From Alphaproteobacteria bacterium (GTDB lineage: Bacteria; Pseudomonadota; Alphaproteobacteria; Rs-D84), in the NCBI GenBank assembly GCA_017642565.1, contig JAGCOU010000059.1, positions 1 to 15,814 on the forward strand: DNA of 15,814 nucleotides, given 5' to 3'. Numbering within the stretch: the stretch's first letter is position 1; the number at the start of each line of letters is the position of its first letter. Below are positions 1-6,328 of the stretch, one piece after another. The position numbers and the translations under genes were made by a program. The notes beneath the pieces are model-generated. The model searched no databases. It saw only the letters and a program-made list of their open reading frames with translations, and was not told the origin of the DNA.

Positions 1-298
1 CGGTTTTTGTTTTTGCTGTTCGCGGTTTGAAGAGAAACCCTTTGGTTCGAAAACAAGTAGATTGTGGAAGCATCGGGCCCCGCAAAATTTGAAAAATTTT
101 GTGGGTGATAAATAGCGCACCACAATCGTCACGGTTTCCGCACAGGCATTTATGCCGAGCGACTACGCAGATGAACAATTAACAAATCTGCAAAAACGGA
201 TATGTTTAATAGAGTTTTTGCGTTTAGATTTGGTTATTGTTCATCAAGGCGCACCCGCTCCCACCAAAAGATACACCGCACTTCAAAAGTGCGGTTTT
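1..298 (+). ncRNA. Possible structured RNA or intergenic element, gene-free region
   Basis: I see no convincing gene in this stretch, but it has several possible RNA stems. A 5-bp hairpin pairs 24-28 with 35-39. A perfect 8-bp helix pairs 60-67 with 120-127 and encloses a 12-bp hairpin (79-90 with 94-105, one G-U pair, GAA loop). A 4-bp hairpin pairs 145-148 with 153-156, and a 6-bp stem pairs 167-172 with 186-191. The stretch ends in an intrinsic terminator at 275-298, so something is transcribed rightward through it. Its left end is outside the window. I compared it by eye with tmRNA (including the permuted alphaproteobacterial form), RNase P, SRP RNA and tRNA, and found none of their hallmark sequences. 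It could equally be a repeat or the 3' UTR of an upstream gene. Confidence 0.3.
275..298 (+). terminator. Rho-independent terminator
   Basis: A perfect 9-bp stem (275-283 with 287-295, ACCGCACTT/AAGTGCGGT) with a 3-nt loop is followed by a run of T. It would end a rightward transcript covering the region to its left and insulate the gene that starts at 354. Confidence 0.7.
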
Positions 299-330
299 AA
301 CTTCCAATACAACCAAAATTATGCTAAAAT
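296..330 (+). promoter_or_regulatory. Weak candidate promoter for the coiled-coil gene
   Basis: TTTAAC (296-301), an 18-nt spacer and TATGCT (320-325) give a loose sigma70-type match just downstream of the terminator. An alternative is TTCCAA (302-307), 17 nt and TAAAAT (325-330). The -35 match is poor in both cases. Confidence 0.3.
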
Positions 331-353
331 ATTCCCAAAAGGAGTATATAATA

Positions 354-1145
354 ATGAACATTCATTTTGATATAAAGCAATCCTACGGTTTTTATTACCT
401 GGGTATACCTGATGATAGAAAAGCCGAACAAAAAGAAATCCAACAAATAAAAGCAGAATGGCCAAGGCCCTATCCTTATATTGCATCTTATACACAAGAA
501 TCTTTGGATAGAGCAAAAGAAGGCTGGACTAAGACTGGAAAAACATACCATTTATTAAGCAAAGATGACAAAGGTTATCCTGTGACACACGAATATCCTG
601 AATATTTTGATGGTGAAAATAAATTTATCGTTGTTAAACACTATGATGAATTTTATATTAGAAAAGTCACTCCTGTCACATGGAAACAGAATAAAGAAGG
701 ATTCCTTTATTTTGCATCAAGTGGTGACGGCCATCTATTGCACGATTTTATAGATCTTCCCACAAATTTAGGGACGCCAGGATTCGATGAAAAAACTTTG
801 AAAGAATACTTTAATCAATTCTTTGCAACAGAAATGATTGTTAACCAAAGATACGAAAAAGAGCCACCTGTGTTAACAACAGAACTGGCCAACAGAAATT
901 ATACTTTAAAACAAGAGAACGCTGAATTAAAACAAAAGAATGAAACATTAGAGGCAGAAAATGCCAAGTTAACAAAAGAACTAGAGCGCGCACAAAAAGA
1001 AATTGAAGAATTAACAGCACACCTTCAAGAAATGGAACAAGAAACTCACAAACAAAACAACAAAATAAAATGGTTCAAAGACGCAGTAAAAAACACTAAT
1101 GCTTTAAGTTTAAAAAAACTTAAAGAAACAGTAAAAACATTGTAA
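354..1145 (+). CDS. Hypothetical protein with C-terminal coiled coil
   Basis: This gene encodes 263 residues that I do not recognise as any family. The start at 354 is chosen because GGAG (341-344) lies at good spacing. The same frame opens at 237, but that longer form would read through the terminator hairpin at 275-298. Residues 1-175 look globular and are rich in aromatic residues (many Y, F and W, with proline-rich turns). Residues about 180-240 are a strongly charged heptad-type coiled coil (repeated L-x-x-E-N and E-L-x-x patterns), followed by a basic tail. There is no signal peptide or membrane segment, so it is probably cytoplasmic. The layout resembles scaffold or phage-like anti-repressor proteins with a coiled tail, but no motif supports either. 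It stands alone, with no co-oriented neighbour close downstream. Real coding is likely from the clean ribosome site and protein-like composition. Confidence 0.75.
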   Translation: MNIHFDIKQSYGFYYLGIPDDRKAEQKEIQQIKAEWPRPYPYIASYTQESLDRAKEGWTKTGKTYHLLSKDDKGYPVTHEYPEYFDGENKFIVVKHYDEFYIRKVTPVTWKQNKEGFLYFASSGDGHLLHDFIDLPTNLGTPGFDEKTLKEYFNQFFATEMIVNQRYEKEPPVLTTELANRNYTLKQENAELKQKNETLEAENAKLTKELERAQKEIEELTAHLQEMEQETHKQNNKIKWFKDAVKNTNALSLKKLKETVKTL

Positions 1146-1294
1146 AAAAACAAATAAATGTTTTTAATCAGGATGCATTTCTGATAATTAGCTGTTTAAC
1201 CATTTTTCTTTAAACTCTTTCACCTGTTGCATTAAATCAGTAAATTGCTGTTTGTTTTCTGCTCGATTAGTGCAAGCAGTCCCCCACAAAAATA

Positions 1295-1322
1295 AAAAAA
1301 CGACCCATTCGGGGCGTTTTTT
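1295..1322 (-). terminator. Terminator of the acetyltransferase gene
   Basis: A 12-bp stem with one mismatch (1295-1306 with 1311-1322, CCC/GGG core, 4-nt loop) is flanked by A and T runs. On the minus strand it lies directly after the acetyltransferase stop and is followed by a long T-rich tract. It may also work rightward. Confidence 0.7.
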
Positions 1323-1329
1323 ATCAATT

Positions 1330-1878
1330 TTAATTTTCGAGAATTTTTTCCACCATATAATGATGCAACCATTTACCATTTATAAAAACTTCATCATATT
1401 CAATGCCAGTTATAATAAAACCATGTTTTATACAATTTGCAATAGACGGAATATTATTATGACGAACCCCTGCCTGCATCTTATGAACACCATTTGCACG
1501 CGCCCATTTTTCACAAATATCAAAAAATTTACTACCTATACCATTATGCGTATATTTATCCAAGACAGTCATACCAATATCTGCGGTCGTTCCCATACAA
1601 TAAGGATGCTTTGGTCGTTTTTTAGTTATTGAACAAGTACCTACAACATTTTTACCATCCCACACAGAAATAAAAAGATTATTAGGATCTTCGTATAACT
1701 TGATAGATTGTTCTTTATCTTTCTTGGGTTGACCAGCATATTGAAAAGTTTGTATAGCGCCAGAACCACGTGTAAATTTTTCCAAAAACTTCATTATATC
1801 TTCATAATCTGTGCCACGAGTACGGCGAATTACAACAACTTTACCATTTTTTAATTTGAATTTAATAGCACGATTCAT
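1330..1878 (-). CDS. GNAT-family N-acetyltransferase
   Basis: A 182-residue cytoplasmic enzyme predicted to move an acetyl group from acetyl-CoA to an amine. The GNAT core is visible in order: a central strand with the G-x-C-S-I pattern (residues 80-84), then motif A with the acetyl-CoA pyrophosphate loop H-N-G-I-G-S (111-116) after the strand I-G-M-T-V (101-105), and motif B with N-N-I-P-S-I (141-146) leading to K-H-G-F (151-154). The length is typical for a stand-alone GNAT. The substrate cannot be read from the sequence. A strong ribosome site (AAAGGGG) precedes the ATG. The gene diverges from the phosphotransferase gene and ends at its own terminator, so it is probably monocistronic. Confidence 0.85.
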   Translation of the reverse strand: MNRAIKFKLKNGKVVVIRRTRGTDYEDIMKFLEKFTRGSGAIQTFQYAGQPKKDKEQSIKLYEDPNNLFISVWDGKNVVGTCSITKKRPKHPYCMGTTADIGMTVLDKYTHNGIGSKFFDICEKWARANGVHKMQAGVRHNNIPSIANCIKHGFIITGIEYDEVFINGKWLHHYMVEKILEN

Positions 1879-1899
1879 AAAAACCCCTTTTTCAACTAA

Positions 1900-1928
1900 A
1901 TTGTACCATATTCCAGCACAGTTTGCAA
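1900..1928 (-). promoter_or_regulatory. Promoter of the acetyltransferase gene (shared -35)
   Basis: On the minus strand, TTGCAA (1928-1923), a 17-nt spacer and TACAAT (1905-1900) form a good sigma70-type promoter. The start site would be near 1893, giving a short leader that contains the AAAGGGG ribosome site. The -35 hexamer is a palindrome also used by the divergent promoter. Confidence 0.6.
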
Positions 1929-1951
1929 TTTATAAGAAAAAAGTTTATAAT
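1923..1951 (+). promoter_or_regulatory. Promoter of the phosphotransferase gene (shared -35)
   Basis: TTGCAA (1923-1928), a 17-nt spacer and a perfect TATAAT (1946-1951) predict a start near 1958, about 23 nt before the ATG. The -35 box is the same six base pairs used by the minus-strand promoter. Confidence 0.65.
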
Positions 1952-1980
1952 AACTTGCGAATTGGAACAAAGTTAGCAAC

Positions 1981-2715
1981 ATGATTAAAAAATTACATAA
2001 TTTATACAAAATACCTTTTTACATTGGTGGCGTTGTTTCATGGTTTGTATTCGGGCGCTATAATCGCAGACGCGTTCGCGGAAATATAAATGTTTTATTG
2101 TATCACTTTCAAATTGCTAAATTCATTAAACAAACATACGGCGAAAAAACCAAGAAAATCCGCCTTGTTCGTCAGGTTAGCATGAACAGAATGACCTGTA
2201 TTGTTAACGACAGATATTATGTAAAAATATTTCGCGATGTTAATGTATCGCAATTGAATAATTTTAAATTTTTACTCGATTTTATTCAACCTCACCTAAG
2301 TGTTTTGATACCGAAAATATTTGTCGCACAAAATATACCTATGTATGTCGCCGATAAATTACCAGGAAAAGTGTTGCGCGATTTTGATAAAAAATTAATT
2401 ATGAAAAACGAGACGAAAATAAAAAAGCAAATTATCAAAATGATAGACGATATGCAAAATATCTCTGTCAAAAAAATTCCTGAACCAGAAAGATTTTTAT
2501 CTGGTCTTCAGGAAAAACAAAATCATAAAAACATAAAAATTGATGACCGTTGCGTTCTTGCTCACCAAGATTTAAATGCGAGTAATTTTTTACTAGACGA
2601 CAAATTAAATCTTGTCAGTGTGGTCGATTGGGATTCTTTGTCAATTGTTCCAAACAGAAACATCGACAGACAAGGCTTTGAAAAATTATGGACAATTTAT
2701 AAAAATTCAAACTGA
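1981..2715 (+). CDS. APH/choline-kinase-like phosphotransferase
   Basis: A 244-residue protein with the aminoglycoside-phosphotransferase/choline-kinase fold. The Brenner-type catalytic motif H-Q-D-L-N-A-S-N lies at residues 195-202, with D197 as the predicted catalytic base and N202 as a metal ligand. The second metal motif D-W-D lies at 216-218. The likely ATP-binding lysine is K82 in Y-V-K-I-F-R. Residues 11-25 are hydrophobic and followed by a very basic stretch (R29-R33), which suggests membrane association with the kinase part in the cytoplasm. The substrate is unknown. Family members phosphorylate small alcohols, amino sugars and cell-surface sugar precursors, and the short length and membrane-like N-terminus argue against a standard antibiotic-resistance enzyme. 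The ribosome site is weak (GGAA). It converges on the small basic-protein gene with about 30 bp between them and no clear terminator. Confidence 0.7.
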   Translation: MIKKLHNLYKIPFYIGGVVSWFVFGRYNRRRVRGNINVLLYHFQIAKFIKQTYGEKTKKIRLVRQVSMNRMTCIVNDRYYVKIFRDVNVSQLNNFKFLLDFIQPHLSVLIPKIFVAQNIPMYVADKLPGKVLRDFDKKLIMKNETKIKKQIIKMIDDMQNISVKKIPEPERFLSGLQEKQNHKNIKIDDRCVLAHQDLNASNFLLDDKLNLVSVVDWDSLSIVPNRNIDRQGFEKLWTIYKNSN

Positions 2716-2746
2716 ACATACACTGTAAAAATATTGCCATCGTTTT

Positions 2747-2899
2747 TTAAAAACCATAACGACTAGCATGTTCCTTAGCAAAAGTTTCTGCCATTTCAAA
2801 ATCCTTACCCGAAACACGGCTAAACACTTCTTTTAATCTTTTTAAAAAACCTTTAACTTTCTTTGAACCTCGTTTTAAACTCGCGGCTTTTTTTGACAT
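2747..2899 (-). CDS. Small basic hypothetical protein (50 aa)
   Basis: This gene encodes 50 residues. The start at 2899 follows a strong AAAGGAG ribosome site, and an excellent promoter lies upstream. The N-terminal two thirds are very rich in lysine and arginine and form a likely amphipathic helix. The C-terminus is mildly acidic then aromatic. There are no cysteines or membrane segment. The charge could mean nucleic-acid or ribosome binding, but no family is recognised. The promoter and ribosome site are the main evidence that it is real. The same frame extends upstream to 3016 without a ribosome site and across the promoter, so the longer form is rejected. Confidence 0.6.
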   Translation of the reverse strand: MSKKAASLKRGSKKVKGFLKRLKEVFSRVSGKDFEMAETFAKEHASRYGF

Positions 2900-2930
2900 T
2901 TTTTCTCCTTTTTTCTCAATCAACATGCAA

Positions 2931-2959
2931 ATTATATCACAAAATATCGTTATTATCAA
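2931..2959 (-). promoter_or_regulatory. Promoter of the small basic protein gene
   Basis: On the minus strand, TTGATA (2959-2954), a 17-nt spacer and a perfect TATAAT (2936-2931) are among the best promoter matches in the window. The start would be near 2924, leaving a short leader with the AAAGGAG site. Confidence 0.65.
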
Positions 2960-2963
2960 ATCC

Positions 2964-2991
2964 TTGTATTTTCGTTTTTTTATGCTATAAA
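2964..2991 (+). promoter_or_regulatory. Promoter of the 102-residue orphan gene
   Basis: TTGTAT (2964-2969), a 16-nt spacer and TATAAA (2986-2991) predict a start near 2998. Its -35 box lies only 4 bp from the -35 box of the divergent minus-strand promoter. Confidence 0.5.
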
Positions 2992-3027
2992 AACATATAC
3001 CAAAACAAAAAAACAAAAGGCTAAATC

Positions 3028-3336
3028 ATGTTGTTAAGTCAAAACAGAACTATATTTTGGGATTACATCAAAAATACCAAAGATAAAATGAAACAATTAA
3101 ATATAACCATGGATAATCCTAACATCCCTGATTTTGTAAAACTAGAATTAAAATCAAATTGTGACAAAATCTCGAACGAATTGACGGCTATGCGCATACT
3201 GCTGGTTGGGCCAAAAATTAAATCTATGGAAGAATGGAACACACACAAACAAAACATCGCTATCCTGCAGGCAAAAATCGCAGACAGCATTAAACAATCA
3301 ATTATGGCAAATCACGCACCGGTTAGAAAAAAATAA
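3028..3336 (+). CDS. Hypothetical protein (102 aa)
   Basis: A 102-residue protein of unknown family. It is predicted to be largely helical, soluble and cytoplasmic, with no signal peptide, membrane segment or recognisable motif, and a basic C-terminus ending in R-K-K. The ATG is preceded by AAAGG (about 3015-3019), a promoter lies at 2964-2991, and a strong terminator follows within 10 bp of the stop. It is therefore a single-gene transcript. It diverges from the 50-residue basic protein gene. The clean transcription unit is the main support for it being a real gene. Confidence 0.65.
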   Translation: MLLSQNRTIFWDYIKNTKDKMKQLNITMDNPNIPDFVKLELKSNCDKISNELTAMRILLVGPKIKSMEEWNTHKQNIAILQAKIADSIKQSIMANHAPVRKK

Positions 3337-3342
3337 AAAAAA

Positions 3343-3366
3343 CACCCCGCTTTTGCGGGGTATGTT
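3343..3366. terminator. Bidirectional terminator
   Basis: A GC-rich stem (3345-3350 CCCCGC with 3355-3360 GCGGGG, TTTT loop) is flanked by a long A tract on the left and a T-rich tract on the right. It ends the 102-residue gene rightward and the six-gene envelope operon leftward. The leftward T tract is the stronger one. Confidence 0.85.
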
Positions 3367-3370
3367 TTAC

Positions 3371-3661
3371 TTATTTCATTGGTGGAAAACAATTATCACC
3401 ACCATCTGGACAACAGACCATCCAGCCATCACCAGCATCTGTATAAACTTCACCATTACAGCATCCGTTTTTGTCTGGTTTATTGCCGTCTGGACATACC
3501 ACAAAAAATCCGTTCCAATTTATCATCACATAATGCACGCCATAGCCGATAATGCCGCCCAACAGAAAAGCGCACAACACAGAAACCCATGCACGAGACT
3601 TTTTTCCTTCGATTACATTTGTATTTTTTTGTTTGATTGTTGTTACTGTATTCTTTTTCAT
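3371..3661 (-). CDS. Single-TM cysteine-rich periplasmic mini-protein
   Basis: A 96-residue orphan. Residues 1-23 are basic and cytoplasmic, about 24-48 form one membrane helix with G-G-I-I-G-Y, and the C-terminal 48 residues should lie in the periplasm. That tail has six cysteines (56, 67, 68, 83, 84, 91) and a repeated C-P-D-G motif (56-59 and 84-87), which suggests three disulphides or a metal site. The ATG at 3661 is preferred over a GTG at 3670 because GGTGGA sits at correct spacing before the ATG. It is the last gene of the lolC-lolD operon, 10 nt after the previous stop and just before the terminator. The function is unknown. An envelope role is inferred from topology and operon. Confidence 0.7.
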   Translation of the reverse strand: MKKNTVTTIKQKNTNVIEGKKSRAWVSVLCAFLLGGIIGYGVHYVMINWNGFFVVCPDGNKPDKNGCCNGEVYTDAGDGWMVCCPDGGDNCFPPMK

Positions 3662-3671
3662 GAATTCCACC

Positions 3672-4316
3672 CTATTCTTCTATGATTTTTTCCAACTCTA
3701 TTATAAAGTCTATCGCAGGATTAGTCAATTTTTTTGCTTTCTCAATCATGCGTGCCGCTTCTTGTTGCATTTGCAAACGTTTATAAGTTTCAACGATTTC
3801 AATTGATTCATCTGGGTCGCGTGCCACATTATCATCATTCAAAGCGCGCGCGATTTCCAATTCTTTGGCTGCTAAATCTCTGTATTTCAAAGAATTTTCT
3901 GGACATCCCCTTTCCGACAAATTCGCATAAATTTTCGCATTGTCAATATGATCTTCTGGACTTTGAGAATTATTTGGCATCAATCTGTCCAATAACAACA
4001 TTTCAATTTGTCCGCATGTTGTTTCTGGCATTTTCTTTTCTTCTGATTTTGGTTCTGGTTTTGGTTGTTCAAATTCCCTGTCCAAACAATTTTCAGAATA
4101 AACTTTGTTTAATTGTTCAATTAATTGTGGTTGATTATTTCTGGCAGCAGACAAAATTCTGTTCGCAATTTCACCACAATCGCCTTTGCTCATATTAGAA
4201 TGATTTATACGTGTTGTCCCGTTAATTATAAACCCAAATATTCCGCCAATTAAAATAAGCGCAATGGCACCAATTATGCCGTATGCACCAGTTTTTTTGT
4301 TTTGATTTTCTTTCAT
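3672..4316 (-). CDS. Single-TM periplasmic protein with two CG-I modules
   Basis: A 214-residue orphan. A short basic N-terminus is followed by one membrane helix (about residues 12-32), a charged linker and a mostly helical periplasmic part. Four cysteines form two similar modules: C47-G-E-I closing at C77, and C101-G-Q-I closing at C138. They are separated by a proline/glutamate/lysine linker (84-97). Each module looks like a helical hairpin that a disulphide could lock. The C-terminal 75 residues are long, charged, TPR-like helices without a clear repeat signature. A good ribosome site (AAGGAGAG) precedes the ATG. It lies 19 bp after lolD and 10 nt before the cysteine-rich mini-protein, so the two may be partners. 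No family is recognised. Confidence 0.7.
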   Translation of the reverse strand: MKENQNKKTGAYGIIGAIALILIGGIFGFIINGTTRINHSNMSKGDCGEIANRILSAARNNQPQLIEQLNKVYSENCLDREFEQPKPEPKSEEKKMPETTCGQIEMLLLDRLMPNNSQSPEDHIDNAKIYANLSERGCPENSLKYRDLAAKELEIARALNDDNVARDPDESIEIVETYKRLQMQQEAARMIEKAKKLTNPAIDFIIELEKIIEE

Positions 4317-4335
4317 TTTCTCTCTCCTTGGTTAT

Positions 4336-5046
4336 TTATTTTACTATACCATTTTTAATAGTGATGATTCTATCTGCCCTTTTGGCTAAATTCATATCAT
4401 GCGTCACAAACAACATAGACATTTTTGATTTACGAACCAAATCTAATAATAAATCAAAAACTATTGTAGCATGTTCTGGGTCTAATGAACCAGTCGGTTC
4501 ATCAGCCAACAAAATTTCAGGTCCATTTGCAACAGAGCGCGCAATCGCAACGCGTTGTTGTTCACCCCCAGACATTTCAGCAGGAAAATGCCCCGCCCTG
4601 TGCGCAACATTAGCAGCCTTTAATAATTTCATAGCGCGTTCACATGCAACATCTTCACTTAAACCATTTGCCAACATCGGCAAAATAACATTTTCAAGCG
4701 CAGTAAAATCAGACAACAAATTATGTCGTTGATAAACAAAACCTATTTTTTTACGGCGCAACATAGTGCGTGTTTCTTCGTTTATTTTATCAATCGGCAT
4801 ACCATCTATAAAAATATCTCCGCCTGTTGGTTTATCAAGCAGACCAACACATTGTAACAAAGTAGATTTTCCAGAACCACTTTGTCCAACAAGCGCGACT
4901 ATTTCCCCGCGATATAAATTAAAACCACCGCCACGTAAAATCTTCAACGGTTGACCACCTTCGACAAAAGTTTTCTTGATATCGCGCACAGACATAACAA
5001 TGTCTTTTCTAGATATTTTTGATAAAGAATTCAATATACTCGCCAT
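4336..5046 (-). CDS. lolD: Lipoprotein-releasing ABC transporter ATPase LolD
   Basis: A 236-residue ATP-binding subunit of the Lol complex, which uses ATP hydrolysis at the inner membrane to release mature lipoproteins to the periplasmic carrier LolA. All ABC motifs are present: Walker A G-Q-S-G-S-G-K-S-T (54-62), Q-loop Q106, signature S-G-G-E-Q (159-163), Walker B I-L-L-A-D-E (178-183) and switch H216. The length and the G-L-L-D-x-P-T-x-G pattern fit the LolD/MacB branch of ABC ATPases. The adjacent permease with LolC/E features points to LolD rather than MacB or FtsE. The ribosome site AGGTGA overlaps the lolC stop codon, so translation is probably coupled. The N-terminal 17 residues extend beyond the usual LolD start, and a methionine at 18 is an alternative start. 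Confidence 0.92.
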   Translation of the reverse strand: MASILNSLSKISRKDIVMSVRDIKKTFVEGGQPLKILRGGGFNLYRGEIVALVGQSGSGKSTLLQCVGLLDKPTGGDIFIDGMPIDKINEETRTMLRRKKIGFVYQRHNLLSDFTALENVILPMLANGLSEDVACERAMKLLKAANVAHRAGHFPAEMSGGEQQRVAIARSVANGPEILLADEPTGSLDPEHATIVFDLLLDLVRKSKMSMLFVTHDMNLAKRADRIITIKNGIVK

Positions 5047-5054
5047 TATTTCAC

Positions 5055-6311
5055 CTATTCGTTTCTCAAAGTTTCAACCGGATCTGTATTTGCTGCTTTC
5101 CACGCAGGATATAAAGTTGCCAAAAACGCCAAAGCAATCGCAATGACTGCGATACTGATAACAGTGGACGGCACCAATTTTGACGGCAATTCAGACAAAG
5201 AATATAATTCTGCGGGGAACAAATCGCGTCCTGTAACAAATTGGAAAAATTTGCGAATTGGTTCAATATATATCGCAACCACAACACCCAAAATTGTCCC
5301 CAAAGTTGCCCCGATTATACCTATACTTGTTCCAGACAAAATAAATATCTTCATCATAGATTTTCTCGACACACCAAAAGTCCGCAACACTGCGATATCT
5401 TTATTTTTGTCTTTGACCAACATAACAAGCGAAGAAATAATATTAAACGCGGCTACAATAACTATTAATAGTAATATCAAAAACATAACATTTGATTCAA
5501 CCTGCAGAGCACCAACAAAACCACGATTTAAATCGCGCCAATCACGAATAATAAAACCTTCGGGTAATAACGCATCCAGGGCTTTTACAACATCTTCACT
5601 GTGCCCTGCATCTGTTAAAAATAAATCTATGTGAGTAACACTATTATCTATGCCGAGATATTTTTGTGCAGTTTCCAGTGGCATAAACACATAACCATTA
5701 TCATATTCGTACATTCCCATAAAGAACGAAGACGCCACAGGATACGCCATTATACGAGGCATAGTTCCAAAAGGTGTTGCTGTTCCACCACTGGCAGATA
5801 TCAAAGATACTTTATCCCCATTTGTAACGCGTAAAGACCGCGCCAACGAAGCACCTATGATTAATTCGTTGTTTTGAATTTTATCAAGACTTTTGCCATA
5901 AATACGAGTTCCTGTTGTGGTCTTTGATATCAAATCAGGCATACGAATACCACGCACCATCGCACCAGAATTATTCCCGTTCGCAGATGCCATGATTTGC
6001 CCTTCGGCAATAGGCACTATTGATGTAGTCCATTTTTCAACCACTTTGTTTTGGCGCATTTTATCAATCAAGAAATCATAATCTGCAATAGTTCCATTTT
6101 GATGATAAACCACCACATGTCCGTTCATACCGATAATACGCGACAGCAAAGTATCATGGAATCCGCCCATCACAGACATCACAACTATTAAAGTCGCAAC
6201 ACCCAACATAATACCCAACAAAGACACCCACGAAACGACAGAACCAAATCCGCGTTTTTTGGCAGCCATATATCTAAAAGCAACTTTTTTTTCTAGTCTA
6301 GAAAACAACAT
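5055..6311 (-). CDS. lolC: Lipoprotein-releasing ABC transporter permease (LolC/LolE family)
   Basis: A 418-residue inner-membrane permease that takes outer-membrane lipoproteins from the membrane and works with LolD. The family topology is complete: TM1 about 26-49 with the L-G-I-x-L-G-V-A and S-V-M-x-G-F patterns, a large periplasmic domain (about 50-270), TM2 about 276-299, the coupling region D-I-A-V-L-R-T-F-G (305-313), TM3 about 322-349, TM4 about 380-402, and the typical end Y-P-A-W-K-A-A-x-x-x-P-V-x-x-L-R. Only one LolC/E-type permease is seen here. It may form a homodimer, as in bacteria with a single LolCE-type protein, or its partner lies elsewhere. It sits 17 bp after the secretin-like lipoprotein gene and 8 bp before lolD. 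Confidence 0.9.
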   Translation of the reverse strand: MLFSRLEKKVAFRYMAAKKRGFGSVVSWVSLLGIMLGVATLIVVMSVMGGFHDTLLSRIIGMNGHVVVYHQNGTIADYDFLIDKMRQNKVVEKWTTSIVPIAEGQIMASANGNNSGAMVRGIRMPDLISKTTTGTRIYGKSLDKIQNNELIIGASLARSLRVTNGDKVSLISASGGTATPFGTMPRIMAYPVASSFFMGMYEYDNGYVFMPLETAQKYLGIDNSVTHIDLFLTDAGHSEDVVKALDALLPEGFIIRDWRDLNRGFVGALQVESNVMFLILLLIVIVAAFNIISSLVMLVKDKNKDIAVLRTFGVSRKSMMKIFILSGTSIGIIGATLGTILGVVVAIYIEPIRKFFQFVTGRDLFPAELYSLSELPSKLVPSTVISIAVIAIALAFLATLYPAWKAANTDPVETLRNE

Positions 6312-6328
6312 TTCTTTTTCCTATTTCT

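Noticed and set aside
1..298. tmRNA, RNase P RNA, SRP RNA or tRNA
   Set aside because: No tag sequence ending in A-L-A-A/V-A-A, no T-arm with acceptor CCA, and no conserved core sequences of these RNAs could be found.
237..353. Upstream extension of the coiled-coil gene
   Set aside because: It would pass through the terminator hairpin and promoter region. The ATG at 354 has a strong GGAG site.
152..370. Plus-strand open frame of 72 codons across the left-edge element
   Set aside because: It has no ribosome site, reads through the terminator stem at 275-298, and overlaps the true start of the coiled-coil gene in another frame.
1252..1632. Plus-strand frame of 126 codons
   Set aside because: It is antisense to the GNAT gene, has no ribosome site, and its composition is a shadow of the real gene.
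2716..2760. Terminator between the convergent phosphotransferase and small basic protein genes
   Set aside because: The only inverted repeat is an A/T run without room for a loop or a GC stem.
3206..3685. Plus-strand frame of 159 codons
   Set aside because: It overlaps the end of the 102-residue gene, crosses the strong terminator and runs antisense to the cysteine-rich gene.
3734..4198. Plus-strand frame of 154 codons
   Set aside because: It is antisense to the 214-residue membrane protein and lacks a ribosome site and promoter.
5143..5634. Plus-strand frame of 163 codons
   Set aside because: It is antisense to lolC, which has full family motifs.
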